A DNA stretch of 39,879 bases from Victivallaceae bacterium (lineage in GTDB: Bacteria; Verrucomicrobiota; Lentisphaeria; Victivallales; Victivallaceae), in contig JAEDIJ010000017.1 of assembly GCA_016292515.1 (NCBI GenBank), positions 1 to 39,879 of the forward strand. The letters are read 5' to 3'. The translations under genes and the position numbers were made by a program. Positions 14,472 through 23,254 of the stretch are shown in pieces. The first letter of the stretch is position 1. Each line of letters starts with the position of its first letter. The notes below the pieces were generated by a model. The model was not told where the DNA came from, ran no database searches, and saw only the letters and a program-made list of their open reading frames with translations.

Positions 14472-15275
14472 TCACTCCTCTTTTTTGACCTCGTTCCAGA
14501 GGGCGTCCATCTCTTCCAGGGTGGAAGTTTCGCAATTTTTGCCGCATTCGGCAAGTTTTTTCTCCACCGCGCGGAAACGGCGTTCAAATTTGTAGTTCGC
14601 CTTGCGGAGCAACTCCTCGGCGGTGCATCCGCCGCGTTTGCGCGTCAGATTGACGATGGCGAAAAGGAGATCGCCGATCTCCTCGTCGACGGCGGAATCG
14701 TCGGACTTCGCCAGCGCGTCGGCGACTTCGCGGCTCTCCTCGCCGACCTTGGCGGCGGCGCCGGAAGCGTCGGGCCAGTCGAAACCTGCTTTGGCGGCGC
14801 GGGATTGCAGTTTTTCCGCGCGGTCGAGCGCGGAAAGGCTCTGATCGACCTTGTCCATCGCCGATTTCGCCGCGGTGCGGCCGGGTTCGCGCGATTTGAC
14901 CTTTTCCCAGAGAGCGAGCACCTCTTCCGGAGTTCCCGCCTGACCGGAGCCGAAAACGTGTTCGTGGCGGCGGATCATCTTTTCGATCACGTGCGCCCAG
15001 ACGTCTTCCAGAGTGAATTCCGCTTTTTCCTCGGCGACGGCAACTTGCAGAAAGACATTCATCATCACGTCGCCGAGTTCATCGAGAATATGTTCCTTGT
15101 CGCCCTGATCGAGCGCCTCGACGAATTCCGCGCACTCGTTGCGCAGACAGCGGCTCAACGTCTGCCGCGTCTGGGCGCGATCCCACGGACAGCCGCCCGG
15201 AGCGCGCAAACGTTTCAACAGTCTCAAAAGCGAATCGGCATCCGCCGAAAAACCGAGCATGACCTCTTTTGCCAT
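14472..15275 (-). CDS. mazG: Nucleoside triphosphate pyrophosphohydrolase MazG
   Basis: All-alpha NTP pyrophosphatase of 267 residues that hydrolyses (d)NTPs to NMP and pyrophosphate, a house-cleaning role. The first MazG domain has 'LRAPGGCPWDRAQT', 'LRNECAEFVEALD' and 'HILDELGDVMMNVFLQ', that is the E-x-x-E-(x)n-E-x-x-D metal site, and 'HVIEKMIRRHEHVFG'. A second half, 'KVGEESREVADAL...VDEEIGDLLFAIVNL', is the degenerate second domain, ending 'LEEMDALWNEVKK'. The ATG follows the bamA stop codon directly with no spacer, so translation is probably coupled. Confidence 0.95.
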   Translation of the reverse strand: MAKEVMLGFSADADSLLRLLKRLRAPGGCPWDRAQTRQTLSRCLRNECAEFVEALDQGDKEHILDELGDVMMNVFLQVAVAEEKAEFTLEDVWAHVIEKMIRRHEHVFGSGQAGTPEEVLALWEKVKSREPGRTAAKSAMDKVDQSLSALDRAEKLQSRAAKAGFDWPDASGAAAKVGEESREVADALAKSDDSAVDEEIGDLLFAIVNLTRKRGGCTAEELLRKANYKFERRFRAVEKKLAECGKNCETSTLEEMDALWNEVKKEE

Positions 15276-17612
15276 TTAGAAGGTGAATCCTACGTTGAAG
15301 TGGATCCGCAGTTTGCTCGATTCGTTGTCCACGTTGTTCAGGATCGGGAAAGCGAGATCGAGTTTGAGCGGCATATTCAATTGCGGCAGTTTCAACCGGA
15401 ATCCGTAACCGATACCGATGTTGAATTTGCGGAAGTCGAAATTCCAGGCGTCTTCCCAGGCGTTGCCGGCGTCGCAGAAAATGGCGCCGCGCAGCGGTCC
15501 CCAGATCGGGTGACTGACTTCGGCGGTAAAGAGGAGCATCGAGAGACCTCCGACGTTTTCGCCGTTGTAATGCGGCCCGACGGTGCGGTAGCCGAAGCCG
15601 CGCAGCGAGTTGCCGCCGCCCAAAAAGTAGCGTTCCGAGAGCGGTACTGACGACTGACTGTTGTCAAATCCGGAAATCACGCCGAATTTCGCGCCGACCA
15701 TCGCGACGATCGCCTTGTCGAAAAAACTGTAATGATAAGTCCCCTTGGCTTCGATGCGGTAAAAGTCGCTGCTGCCGCCGAGCCCTTTGGCGCCGATCGC
15801 GCCGAAAAGGTTGAGCATATAGCCTTCCGTCGGGTCGATGAGATTGTCGCGGGTGTCGCGGTTGAGCATCAGCGAGACCTGACCGACGCGCGACGTGCCG
15901 TCCAGACCGAGTTCGGAAAGCGGCGCTCTCAAACGCTTGCAGACCTCGTCGATGCGCACGAGCTCAAACTTGTAACCGATGGCGATCGAGGTGAAGTCGT
16001 CGAAAATTTTGCGTTGCAGTGAAGTCCGCACGCCGATGTGCCGCTCGCGCCACTGATCGTAATCCGCCCAGTTCATATATGCCGAAAGTTCAAACCGTAT
16101 CGGCAGATCGGCGAGCCACGGTTCGACGAAATCGACGTTGAAACCGGCGTTTTCCACGCCGAGGACGCCTTGGATACGCATTCTCTGACCGCCGCCGTAG
16201 AACCAGTTGCCGGGATTGAGGATGTCGAAGTTTTCACTGGAAATTTCCGCCATACCGAAAAAGGAGTTGATATCCGACACGCCCGCGCCGATGCGGAAGT
16301 GATAGCGTTCGCGGTTTTCCTCGACGGTGATGCGGACATCCTTTTCGTCGAGCGCATCGGCGTTGACCGCGTCGGCGTCGACTTTGGTGAAATATCCCAT
16401 TCCGAGCAGACGGCGGCGGCTCACTTCAATGCGGTTGCGGTCGACCGGGTCGCCCGGCTGGATCGCGAGTTCGCGCCGCAAGACCTTGTCCTTGGTGTCG
16501 GTGTTGCCGACGATGATGACGTCGCGCACGTGATAGGGACGCCCTTCGGCGACGACGAAATCGACGGCAACGGTGTGATCCTGGAATTTTTCCGTCCGCA
16601 CGGCACGGCAGTTGATGTCGCAGTAGCCGAAAGTTTCGTAGCGACTGATGATGTTGCGCGTCGAAGCCGTTTCCTTTTCCAGCGAAAACGTCTCGTTTTC
16701 GCGCAGTTTCAACAGCGGCATCAGGGTTTCGGGGGAAAATTTTTCCGTGCCGGAAACCGACACTTTCACCACTTTGTAAGGCTCGCCCTCCTCGATGAAA
16801 AATTTGAGGTTGACGTATTCGGGATCCTCGGCGTCCGGCGTGGTTTCGACTTTGGTGACTTTGGCGTCGAGATAGCCCAGATTGAGGTACTTGTCGCGGA
16901 TCCGGGCACGGTCGAGTTCCAGCTCGTGCCGATCCAGAAGACCGCGGTTGAGGAAATCGTTGAGAAACGGCAGTAAATTGAAATAGCTGTACTGATTTGC
17001 GATCGAGTTGCGCAATTCGCGTTCCGAAAAGACCGTAACGCCTTCAAACGTAACGTCTTTCACTTTGAGCCGCAAATGTTCGGCGATCTTGAAAGTGAGG
17101 ATGATCCCGTCGGCGTTTGCCGGATCGTTGGCGACATTGGGCATCACTTCGACGTCGCGGTAACCGCGTTCAAGGTAGAATTTGCGCAACTTCTGCGCGC
17201 TTTCCTGCAACTGGCGGTCGTTGAGCAATCCCCCTTCGTTGAGGGAAATTTCCTTGCCGAGTTCGTGCGTCGGGAACTTCGCGTTGCCGGAGATCTCGAT
17301 ATGCGTCACCCGCGGGCGGGCGCGCAAATGAAAAATCACCTTGATCCGCCCGTCCGGCAACTTTTCGCTCTCGCTGACGACATCGGCGAAATTACCGGTC
17401 TCGTAGAGGCGTTTGTTGTCGGCGGTCAGCGTTTCGCGGTCAAATTCCATACCGGGGTGCGTCTTGATGCGCGCCTGCAAACCGGCGTCGGGCATTCTGA
17501 CCGTCGATTTCTGGTCAAAAACGACCTCCGCCACCTGCGCGCCGAAAAGCGGCACGGCACAGCCAAAAAGAAGTGCCGCCAAGAGATTGCGCAATGTGAA
17601 AAATCCCCGCAT
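15276..17612 (-). CDS. bamA: Outer membrane protein assembly factor BamA
   Basis: Omp85-family insertase for beta-barrel proteins of the outer membrane, 778 residues. A Sec signal peptide covers about residues 1-25 (hydrophobic core, ends 'FGAQ'). Five POTRA-like repeats follow to about residue 430, each with conserved 'V..I.I.GN' type strands ('VTHIEISGNAKF', 'VKDVTFEGVTVFS', 'VVKVSVSGTEKFS', 'VRDVIIVGNTDT'). The barrel contains the substrate-lid region 'SERYFLGGGNSLRGFGY', with the usual R-G-F motif, and ends in an aromatic residue ('HFNVGFTF'), the outer-membrane sorting signal. It lies between dnaB and mazG with minimal spacing. Confidence 0.96.
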   Translation of the reverse strand: MRGFFTLRNLLAALLFGCAVPLFGAQVAEVVFDQKSTVRMPDAGLQARIKTHPGMEFDRETLTADNKRLYETGNFADVVSESEKLPDGRIKVIFHLRARPRVTHIEISGNAKFPTHELGKEISLNEGGLLNDRQLQESAQKLRKFYLERGYRDVEVMPNVANDPANADGIILTFKIAEHLRLKVKDVTFEGVTVFSERELRNSIANQYSYFNLLPFLNDFLNRGLLDRHELELDRARIRDKYLNLGYLDAKVTKVETTPDAEDPEYVNLKFFIEEGEPYKVVKVSVSGTEKFSPETLMPLLKLRENETFSLEKETASTRNIISRYETFGYCDINCRAVRTEKFQDHTVAVDFVVAEGRPYHVRDVIIVGNTDTKDKVLRRELAIQPGDPVDRNRIEVSRRRLLGMGYFTKVDADAVNADALDEKDVRITVEENRERYHFRIGAGVSDINSFFGMAEISSENFDILNPGNWFYGGGQRMRIQGVLGVENAGFNVDFVEPWLADLPIRFELSAYMNWADYDQWRERHIGVRTSLQRKIFDDFTSIAIGYKFELVRIDEVCKRLRAPLSELGLDGTSRVGQVSLMLNRDTRDNLIDPTEGYMLNLFGAIGAKGLGGSSDFYRIEAKGTYHYSFFDKAIVAMVGAKFGVISGFDNSQSSVPLSERYFLGGGNSLRGFGYRTVGPHYNGENVGGLSMLLFTAEVSHPIWGPLRGAIFCDAGNAWEDAWNFDFRKFNIGIGYGFRLKLPQLNMPLKLDLAFPILNNVDNESSKLRIHFNVGFTF

Positions 17613-17619
17613 GATCCAA

Positions 17620-19035
17620 TTATTTCTGTTGCGGCGGCGCGTAGTCCGAAGATTCGGGCGACGCCGCCATAAATTCCATCCGTTCCGGGTAAAAGATCAA
17701 CTTGCAGTTGGCGGTACGCCCGTTACGGTTCTTTTCGATGATCCATTCCGCCTCGACGCTGCCGGACTCCATGCCTTTGGTCTTTTCGCGGTCGCGGTGG
17801 AGAAAACTGACGATATCGGCGTCCTGCTCGATGGCGCCGGATTCGCGCAAGTGCGCAAGTTTCGGACGGGCATTCTGCCCTTTGTCCTTGTCGAGTTCAC
17901 GGTTGAGCTGGGCGAGCACCAGCACCGGGATGTCGAGATCTTTGGCGATCTTTTTGATGCCGCCGGAAATTTCGGCGACTTCCTGCTGACGGCTGTCGAC
18001 GCGGCCGTCGGAGTGCATCAACTGCAAGTAGTCGATGACGATGAGTTCGATGTGTTTTTCCGTATAAAGCCGGCGCGCCTTGGCGCGCAGTTCGGAAATC
18101 GTCAACCCCGGCGTCGGATCGATGTAAAGCGGCGCATTTTGGAGTGCCACAATGGCTCCCGAAAGCTTGGGAATGTCGGATTCTTTGAAACTGCGATTCC
18201 AAAAAGCGGATTCCGGTATGCGCGATTGCGTGCAGAGCAGGCGGCGCGCGATCTGCGCGTCGGTCATTTCCAAACTGAAAAAAGCGACCGGGCGCGGATT
18301 GGGGCAGTTGACGGTGATGTTGCGGATCACGTTGAGGGCGAGACTGGTCTTGCCGATGGAGGGGCGCGCCGCGAGAACGAACATTTCTCCTTTTTTCAAT
18401 CCTCCGGTGCAGTCGTCAACCGGTGTGAATCCCGTCAGGATACCCGCTTCAACCTTGCGGTTGAAGATATTCATCAGGAATCCAAATTGCTCCCCCACAA
18501 GTTTGTCGAACGGCTGGATGACGGAAGCATTTTCGCTGTTGCGGATCGCGTAGATGTCGCTTTCGATCTGATCGACGAGTTTCGCGGCATCCTCCTCGCC
18601 GTTATAGCAACGCACCAATGCGCCGGTGCAGACGTCGATCATCCGGCGCAAGGTCGCGTATTTGGTCAGCGTCTTGCACCACGCTTCGAGATTGACGGTC
18701 GTGGCGATGGAGTCAAAAAGACTTGCAAGATAAACTTCGCCGCCGACGGCTTCCAGTTTCTGCTTCTCGCGCAGATATTGCGCGAGCGAAACGAGATCGA
18801 CCTCATGCGTTGTGTCCTTGTGGAGTTCCAGGAGCGCACGGTAGATCTCCTGATGTGCCGCGGAGTAAAAAAGTTGCTCCTGACGGCACAATTCGATGAC
18901 GGTTCCGATCGCGGAGCCGGGCTCGCGCAACATTGCGCCGAGCACCGCTTTTTCCACCGCTTCGGCGTGCGGACGCGCCCGGTCGGGCAGAAACCCGACC
19001 GGAAACGCATCACGCGCTGTACGCTCTTCCGCCAT
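17620..19035 (-). CDS. dnaB: Replicative DNA helicase DnaB
   Basis: Hexameric 5'-3' replicative helicase, 471 residues from the ATG at 19035; an in-frame TTG nine bases upstream is possible. The N-terminal domain begins 'PHAEAVEKAVLGAML'. The RecA-like domain has Walker A 'LAARPSIGKTSLALN' (about residues 208-222), Walker B near 'IELIVIDYLQLM' and the DnaB arginine-finger region 'QLNRELDKDKGQNARPKLAHLRESGAIEQDADIVSFLHR' in shortened form (about 370-408). It ends in a short Pro/Gln-rich tail. The run rpsF-ssb-rpsR-rplI-dnaB is a widespread bacterial arrangement. Confidence 0.97.
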   Translation of the reverse strand: MAEERTARDAFPVGFLPDRARPHAEAVEKAVLGAMLREPGSAIGTVIELCRQEQLFYSAAHQEIYRALLELHKDTTHEVDLVSLAQYLREKQKLEAVGGEVYLASLFDSIATTVNLEAWCKTLTKYATLRRMIDVCTGALVRCYNGEEDAAKLVDQIESDIYAIRNSENASVIQPFDKLVGEQFGFLMNIFNRKVEAGILTGFTPVDDCTGGLKKGEMFVLAARPSIGKTSLALNVIRNITVNCPNPRPVAFFSLEMTDAQIARRLLCTQSRIPESAFWNRSFKESDIPKLSGAIVALQNAPLYIDPTPGLTISELRAKARRLYTEKHIELIVIDYLQLMHSDGRVDSRQQEVAEISGGIKKIAKDLDIPVLVLAQLNRELDKDKGQNARPKLAHLRESGAIEQDADIVSFLHRDREKTKGMESGSVEAEWIIEKNRNGRTANCKLIFYPERMEFMAASPESSDYAPPQQK

Positions 19036-19048
19036 CGCAGTCAACTAC

Positions 19049-19501
19049 TTAGCTGCGGACGACCTTGACCTTGACGTCAACGGTCACTTCGGCGTGCAGT
19101 TTGACACTGGCGGCGAAATCGCCGAGCGTCTTGATCGCGGGTTCGATTTCGACCTTGTTGTGGTCGACGGCGAAACCCATTTTGACGAGTGCGTCGGCGA
19201 TCATGCGGGGAGAGACCGATCCGAAAAGGAGATCGTCCTCGGTCGCCTGCATCGGGATGACGACTTCGGCGGCTTCGAGTTTCCCGGCGAGTTCCTTCGC
19301 CTTGGCGAGGTCGTCGGCGCGGCGCTGCGCGATGAGGGCCTTGCGGCTCTCGATCAGGCGGAGCGTGCCGGCGGTCGCTTTGGCGGCGAGACCGCGGGGC
19401 AAAAGATAATTGCGGGCATAACCCGGCGCGACGTGAACTTCTTCCCCGGCGAGACCGAGGTTTTCGACGTCATCGAGCAGAATCAAAGTAACGTTAGCCA
19501 T
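19049..19501 (-). CDS. rplI: 50S ribosomal protein bL9
   Basis: Large-subunit protein that binds 23S rRNA near the L1 stalk. The 150-residue protein begins 'MANVTLILLDDVENLGLAGE' and has the N-domain signature 'VAPGYARNYLLPRGLAAKAT', then a long connecting helix (about residues 48-75) and a C-terminal domain ending 'VTVDVKVKVVRS'. AGGAG lies nine bases before the ATG. It is 18 nt downstream of rpsR. Confidence 0.98.
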   Translation of the reverse strand: MANVTLILLDDVENLGLAGEEVHVAPGYARNYLLPRGLAAKATAGTLRLIESRKALIAQRRADDLAKAKELAGKLEAAEVVIPMQATEDDLLFGSVSPRMIADALVKMGFAVDHNKVEIEPAIKTLGDFAASVKLHAEVTVDVKVKVVRS

Positions 19502-19519
19502 AATGCTTTGCTCCTGTAA

Positions 19520-19753
19520 TTAGTAGACCAGCGCGATAATGCGGGCGCGCTTGACGGCGGCGGCGAGCATTTTCTGGTGATCCAGGCAGTTGCCGGTGAT
19601 GCGGCGGGGCATGATCTTGCCCTTTTCGGTCTGGAATTTCATCAGAGTTTCGGCATCTTTGAAGTCGATGTAGTTGACTTTGGCTTCGCAGAAACGGCAA
19701 ACTTTCGGCTTCGCCGCACTGCGACGGCGGCCCTGTCTTTTCGGTCCTTGCAT
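19520..19753 (-). CDS. rpsR: 30S ribosomal protein bS18
   Basis: Small-subunit platform protein that pairs with bS6. The 77-residue protein has the bS18 core 'KVCRFCEAKVNYIDFKD', 'GKIMPRRITGNCLDHQKML' and 'AVKRARIIALVY'. The two Cys near the N-terminus (C-x-x-C) are of the zinc-ribbon-like variant. AAAGGA lies upstream of the ATG. It is separated from ssb by 38 nt. Confidence 0.98.
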   Translation of the reverse strand: MQGPKRQGRRRSAAKPKVCRFCEAKVNYIDFKDAETLMKFQTEKGKIMPRRITGNCLDHQKMLAAAVKRARIIALVY

Positions 19754-19791
19754 AATGATGATCCTTTCAACAAATTATCAAGATTTTTTCT

Positions 19792-20283
19792 CTAAAACGG
19801 AATATCGTCATCCGGCGCCATTTCCGGCGTGGCGGCAGGCATCGGCGGCATCGCCGCCGGCGGAGTCTGACGCACCGACCGGGTGTAGGGATCCACGGGC
19901 GCGGGATTTCCCGCGGCGTCCGGCGTCGCGCCGGTGCCGGGAGCATCCTGACGGCGTCCCATGAACTGGACTTGCTCCGCGACGACGCGCAACCGCGAAC
20001 GGGTGCCGCCGCCATTGCGGTCTTCCCACTGGTCGAGCTGCAACCGCCCTTCGACCATCACGGGGGATCCCTTGGTCAGAAACTGTTTGCAATTGGCGGC
20101 GCTGCGTCCCCAGACGACAACGTCGACAAAACAGGTGTCGTCGATCTCCTGACCGGCACTGTTCTGATAACGGCGTCCGACCGCCAACCGCAGTTCGCAG
20201 ACGTTCTGCCCGCTGGGCAGTCCGCGCAAATCGGGGTCACGGGTGAGATTGCCCAACAAAAACACTTTATTCAAACTTGCCAT
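19792..20283 (-). CDS. ssb: Single-stranded DNA-binding protein
   Basis: Tetrameric ssDNA-binding protein for replication and repair, 163 residues. The OB fold starts 'MASLNKVFLLGNLTRDPDLR' and includes 'FVDVVVWGRSAANCKQFLTK' and 'GSPVMVEGRLQLDQWED'. A Pro/Ala/Met-rich linker (about residues 112-155) leads to the acidic tip 'DDDIPF', the docking peptide for partner proteins. It lies between rpsF and rpsR, as in many bacteria. Confidence 0.97.
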   Translation of the reverse strand: MASLNKVFLLGNLTRDPDLRGLPSGQNVCELRLAVGRRYQNSAGQEIDDTCFVDVVVWGRSAANCKQFLTKGSPVMVEGRLQLDQWEDRNGGGTRSRLRVVAEQVQFMGRRQDAPGTGATPDAAGNPAPVDPYTRSVRQTPPAAMPPMPAATPEMAPDDDIPF

Positions 20284-20343
20284 AGATACTTACCCGTTAA
20301 AAAATTCTGTTTTCAGTTTCTCTTCTTTTGCCGGCTGACAAAA

Positions 20344-20667
20344 TTACTCTTCGGCGAGTTTCGCGGTAATCACTTTTTCCGGGCGGTCATACGCCAGGAT
20401 CATATTGCGAAGCACGCGCTCGTCGAGCCGGTACTTTTCCTTGATCGCCTTGACGCCGGCGGGTTCGAGATCGAAAACGAAATCGAAGTAAAGCCCCGCG
20501 CGACGCTTGTTGATCGGGTAGGTGAATTGTTTGCGGCCCATCGGGAGCGTTTCGCCGAGCGTGCCGCCGAGCGTCGTCAGAAGTTCGGAGAACTCCTTGC
20601 AGAACGCTGCGCCTTCGTCATCCGACTTGCGGATGTCCAGAATGAATACAGCCTCGTATTTTTTCAA
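20344..20667 (-). CDS. rpsF: 30S ribosomal protein bS6
   Basis: Small-subunit protein that binds bS18. The 107-residue protein begins 'KKYEAVFILDIRKSDDE' and contains 'GRKQFTYPINKRRAGLYFDFVF' and 'YRLDERVLRNMIL', the standard bS6 pattern. The start codon is TTG, preceded by GAGAGG at good distance; no ATG fits the family N-terminus. Fourteen bases separate it from pth. Confidence 0.96.
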   Translation of the reverse strand: MKKYEAVFILDIRKSDDEGAAFCKEFSELLTTLGGTLGETLPMGRKQFTYPINKRRAGLYFDFVFDLEPAGVKAIKEKYRLDERVLRNMILAYDRPEKVITAKLAEE

Positions 20668-20681
20668 AATAAACCTCTCTT

Positions 20682-21308
20682 TTATTTAGGGTTGTTTTCC
20701 CGTACCACCGGTTCCGGCGCGGCGTTGAATTCATTCATCGCCGTCGCCATCCCCGCTTTCAGAACACATTGCACTGCTTTCGCCGCGCGCTCGACCACTT
20801 CGTCGAAAAGGATCTTTTCCTCGCCCTCGAAACCGGTCAGCACGAAATCCACGACGCCTTTTTTTTGCGGGTGGCCGATGCCGACCCGCAGACGGTTGAA
20901 ATTTTCGCTCTGAAGTTCCTCGATGATCGATTTCAGCCCGTTGTGTCCGCCGGAAGCGCCGTTTTTCCGCAACCGGATCCGCCCGAGAGGCAGATCCATA
21001 TCGTCGACGATAACCAGCACGTTTTCCGGCGCGATGTCCAACTTCCGACACAGCGGAGCCACCGCCTTGCCGCTCAGGTTCATAAAGGTCAGAGGCATCT
21101 GCAACGTGAGGGGTTTTCCGCGGAATTTCCCGCTGAAAACGCGGCTCTGCGCCACCTGACTCTCCTCAAAGCGTCCGGCGGGAAATCCCGCGAGGAGCTT
21201 CTCGATGACCGTGAACCCGCAGTTGTGACGGCTTGCTGCATACTCGCTCCCGGGGTTGCCGAGACCGACGATAAGCGAAATCGCATTGCCGTCACGCGAC
21301 GAATCCAT
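20682..21308 (-). CDS. pth: Peptidyl-tRNA hydrolase
   Basis: Releases tRNA from prematurely dissociated peptidyl-tRNA. The 208-residue protein shows 'ISLIVGLGNPGSEYAASRHNCGF' in its first 30 residues, including the catalytic His in R-H-N, then 'PLTFMNLSGKAV', 'VLVIVDDMDLPLGRIRLR' and 'GASGGHNGLKSI', and 'RLRVGIGHP'. All are Pth hallmarks. It follows rplY by six bases. rplY-pth is a common pair. Confidence 0.97.
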   Translation of the reverse strand: MDSSRDGNAISLIVGLGNPGSEYAASRHNCGFTVIEKLLAGFPAGRFEESQVAQSRVFSGKFRGKPLTLQMPLTFMNLSGKAVAPLCRKLDIAPENVLVIVDDMDLPLGRIRLRKNGASGGHNGLKSIIEELQSENFNRLRVGIGHPQKKGVVDFVLTGFEGEEKILFDEVVERAAKAVQCVLKAGMATAMNEFNAAPEPVVRENNPK

Positions 21309-21314
21309 AGCAGA

Positions 21315-21980
21315 CTACTTGCTCTCCTTTTTGCTTTCCTTTTCGGCGGCGCGCGCTTCGGTCTTCTTTTCGTTGATCGCTTCGGGCTCCGCGGCGGCAC
21401 CCTCGGCGGGCGCGGCGGCTTCGGCTTCTTCACGCGGCATCACGCAGTGGAAAACCAGCGTGTCGGCGGGCAGATCACTGCGGACGCCTTCCGGGAAGAC
21501 GACGTCGGCGATGGTAAGCGAATCGCCGATGTTGAGTTTGGTGACGTCGACGCGGATCGCTTCGGGCAGATCGGCGGGGCGGCAGATGACTTCGATCTCA
21601 AAGAGATCCTGCTCCAACAGACCGCCGTGCGCGGCGCCGTAGGACTCGCCGTGCGCGTGAACCGGCACGCTGGAAGTGATCTTCGCGTTGAGGTCGACTT
21701 CCTGGAAGTCGATGTGGACGACGTAGTTTTTCAAATGATTGTACTGGACTTCGCGGACCAGCGCGGGGATCTCCTTGTCGCCGTTGACCAGCGTGACCAG
21801 CTGGACACCGTGCGCGGAAAAGACCTTCCACTCATCCGCATTGACCGAGAGGGCGCGAGCCTCTTTGCCCCGGCCGTAGACGACCGCCGGAATCGATCCG
21901 GCCCGACGCAGCCGGCGAGAGGCGTTGTTGCCGAATTCCTCGCGCGTGACGACTGCGATTTTGTGACTTTCGTTGTTCAT
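21315..21980 (-). CDS. rplY: 50S ribosomal protein bL25 (CTC form)
   Basis: 5S rRNA-binding protein of the long, two-domain CTC type (221 residues). The N-domain has 'IAVVTREEFGNNASRRLRRAGSIPAVVYGRG', and 'NHLKNYVVHIDFQEVDLNAKI' marks the start of the beta domain. 'EVICRPADLPEAIRVDVTKLNIGDSLTI' is typical of the C-domain. A low-complexity Ala/Glu/Lys tail covers about residues 180-221. It lies 64 nt after prs. Confidence 0.95.
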   Translation of the reverse strand: MNNESHKIAVVTREEFGNNASRRLRRAGSIPAVVYGRGKEARALSVNADEWKVFSAHGVQLVTLVNGDKEIPALVREVQYNHLKNYVVHIDFQEVDLNAKITSSVPVHAHGESYGAAHGGLLEQDLFEIEVICRPADLPEAIRVDVTKLNIGDSLTIADVVFPEGVRSDLPADTLVFHCVMPREEAEAAAPAEGAAAEPEAINEKKTEARAAEKESKKESK

Positions 21981-22044
21981 GAATTCCCTTTCCTATGGTT
22001 TTTCATCCGAAGTCGTGGGTTGATTTTTATTGTGAATATCAAAA

Positions 22045-23004
22045 CTAATGTTTGATGTAAAACAGGGAACTGACCGACTTGCCGTCGTGGATGCGGCGGA
22101 TCGCTTCGCCGAGAAGCGGCGCGACGCTGATGACCTTGATCTTGCCGCCGAGCGTTTCGGTGATCGGCACGGCGTCGGTGGTGACCAATTGCTCGATCTC
22201 CGGCGTCGAAAGCAGTTTCTCGCGGCCCTTGTCGTTGAGCAGGCAATGCGAAACCGCCGCGTAGACCTTGGCGGCGCCGTGTTCTTTGAGGATCTTGGCG
22301 GCGGCGCAGAGCGTGCCGCAGGTGCTGGTGAGGTCGTCGGTAATGACGCAGACGCGGTCTTTCACATCGCCGACGAGGTGGCTCGACGCGACCGTCGTCG
22401 CGTTGATGCGGCGCTTGGTGACGACCGCGAAACCGGCTTCCAGCATATCGCCGTAGGTCATCGCCATCTTGGTGCTGCCCGAGTCGGGCGCGACGACGAC
22501 GCCGTTGTCGCCGATCAGTTCTTTCAGATAGGGAACCAACACCGGGCGGCAATAGAGGTGGTCGCACGGAATATCGAAAAATCCCTGGATCTGCTGCGCG
22601 TGGAGATCGACCGTCAATACGCGGTCGGCGCCGGCGCAGGTGAGCAAATTGGCGACGAGTTTCGCGGTGATCGGCACCCTCGGCTTGTCTTTGCGATCCT
22701 GCCGGGCGTAACCGAAATAGGGCAGCACGGCGGTGATGCGGGCGGCGCTGGCGCGGCGCGCGGCGTCGATCATAATGAGCAATTCCATCAGATTGTCGTT
22801 GGGCTTGTTGCAGGTCGGCTGGATCAGAAAGGCGTCGGCGCGGCGGACGTTTTCCTCGAACTGCGCAAAAATTTCACCGTCGGGAAAATGCGTGATGTGA
22901 ACTTTGCCGAGTTCCTCGCCGAGATAAGCGGCGATCTGCTGCGACAGTTCCGGATGCGCCGTACCGGAGTAAACGCGAATGTGTTTGGCTTCTTCCATTT
23001 CCAT
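22045..23004 (-). CDS. prs: Ribose-phosphate pyrophosphokinase
   Basis: Makes PRPP from ribose-5-phosphate and ATP for nucleotide, His and Trp synthesis. The 319-residue protein has 'RVYSGTAHPELSQQIAAYLG', 'FPDGEIFAQFEENVRRAD', 'DAARRASAARITAVLPYFGYARQDRK' in order, 'RVLTVDLHAQQIQGFF' and the PRPP loop 'VCVITDDLTSTCGTL'. ATG at 23004 was taken as start; a TTG just before it or an ATG six bases later is possible. First gene of the long minus-strand run, behind a strong promoter and a ~190-nt leader. Confidence 0.97.
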   Translation of the reverse strand: MEMEEAKHIRVYSGTAHPELSQQIAAYLGEELGKVHITHFPDGEIFAQFEENVRRADAFLIQPTCNKPNDNLMELLIMIDAARRASAARITAVLPYFGYARQDRKDKPRVPITAKLVANLLTCAGADRVLTVDLHAQQIQGFFDIPCDHLYCRPVLVPYLKELIGDNGVVVAPDSGSTKMAMTYGDMLEAGFAVVTKRRINATTVASSHLVGDVKDRVCVITDDLTSTCGTLCAAAKILKEHGAAKVYAAVSHCLLNDKGREKLLSTPEIEQLVTTDAVPITETLGGKIKVISVAPLLGEAIRRIHDGKSVSSLFYIKH

Positions 23005-23194
23005 CAAAAAACCCCGACCTTTCCTCTATTTTCATTCAGGGGACCGGACCGGAGAAACAACGCCGGAAAAAGGATTTTTCCCAAAGCCGAAAACATCTTT
23101 TTCCTGCGGAAACCTCACGGTGCCGGCGGCAATTTCGCCGCCATCGATACCGGAATCATTTCCGGGATCAAGGCTCCCAAAACCAAAACTACAA
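23005..23194 (-). other. Long structured 5' leader of prs
   Basis: The predicted transcript start near 23194 leaves about 190 nt before the prs start. On the minus strand it contains CCGGAAATGATTCCGG and GGCGGCGAAATTGCCGCC, two possible hairpins, and no ORF I would defend. I do not recognise a riboswitch class. Confidence 0.45.
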
Positions 23195-23200
23195 TGCTAT

Positions 23201-23229
23201 AATATAACGCCGCGCGAGCCGTTTGTCAA
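23201..23229 (-). promoter_or_regulatory. Strong putative promoter of the prs-ribosomal-dnaB-bamA run
   Basis: On the minus strand TTGACA (23224-23229), a 17-bp spacer and TATATT (23201-23206). This is the best promoter match in the window. Confidence 0.82.
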
Positions 23230-23254
23230 GTAAAAAAGAGTTATAAGTTTTTAG

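Noticed and set aside
12105..15650. 1181-codon open frame on the plus strand
   Set aside because: It is antisense to arnT-like, arnB, mazG and the end of bamA, which are all recognisable. Its Arg/Asp/Gly-rich translation is the usual shadow of GC-rich minus-strand genes.
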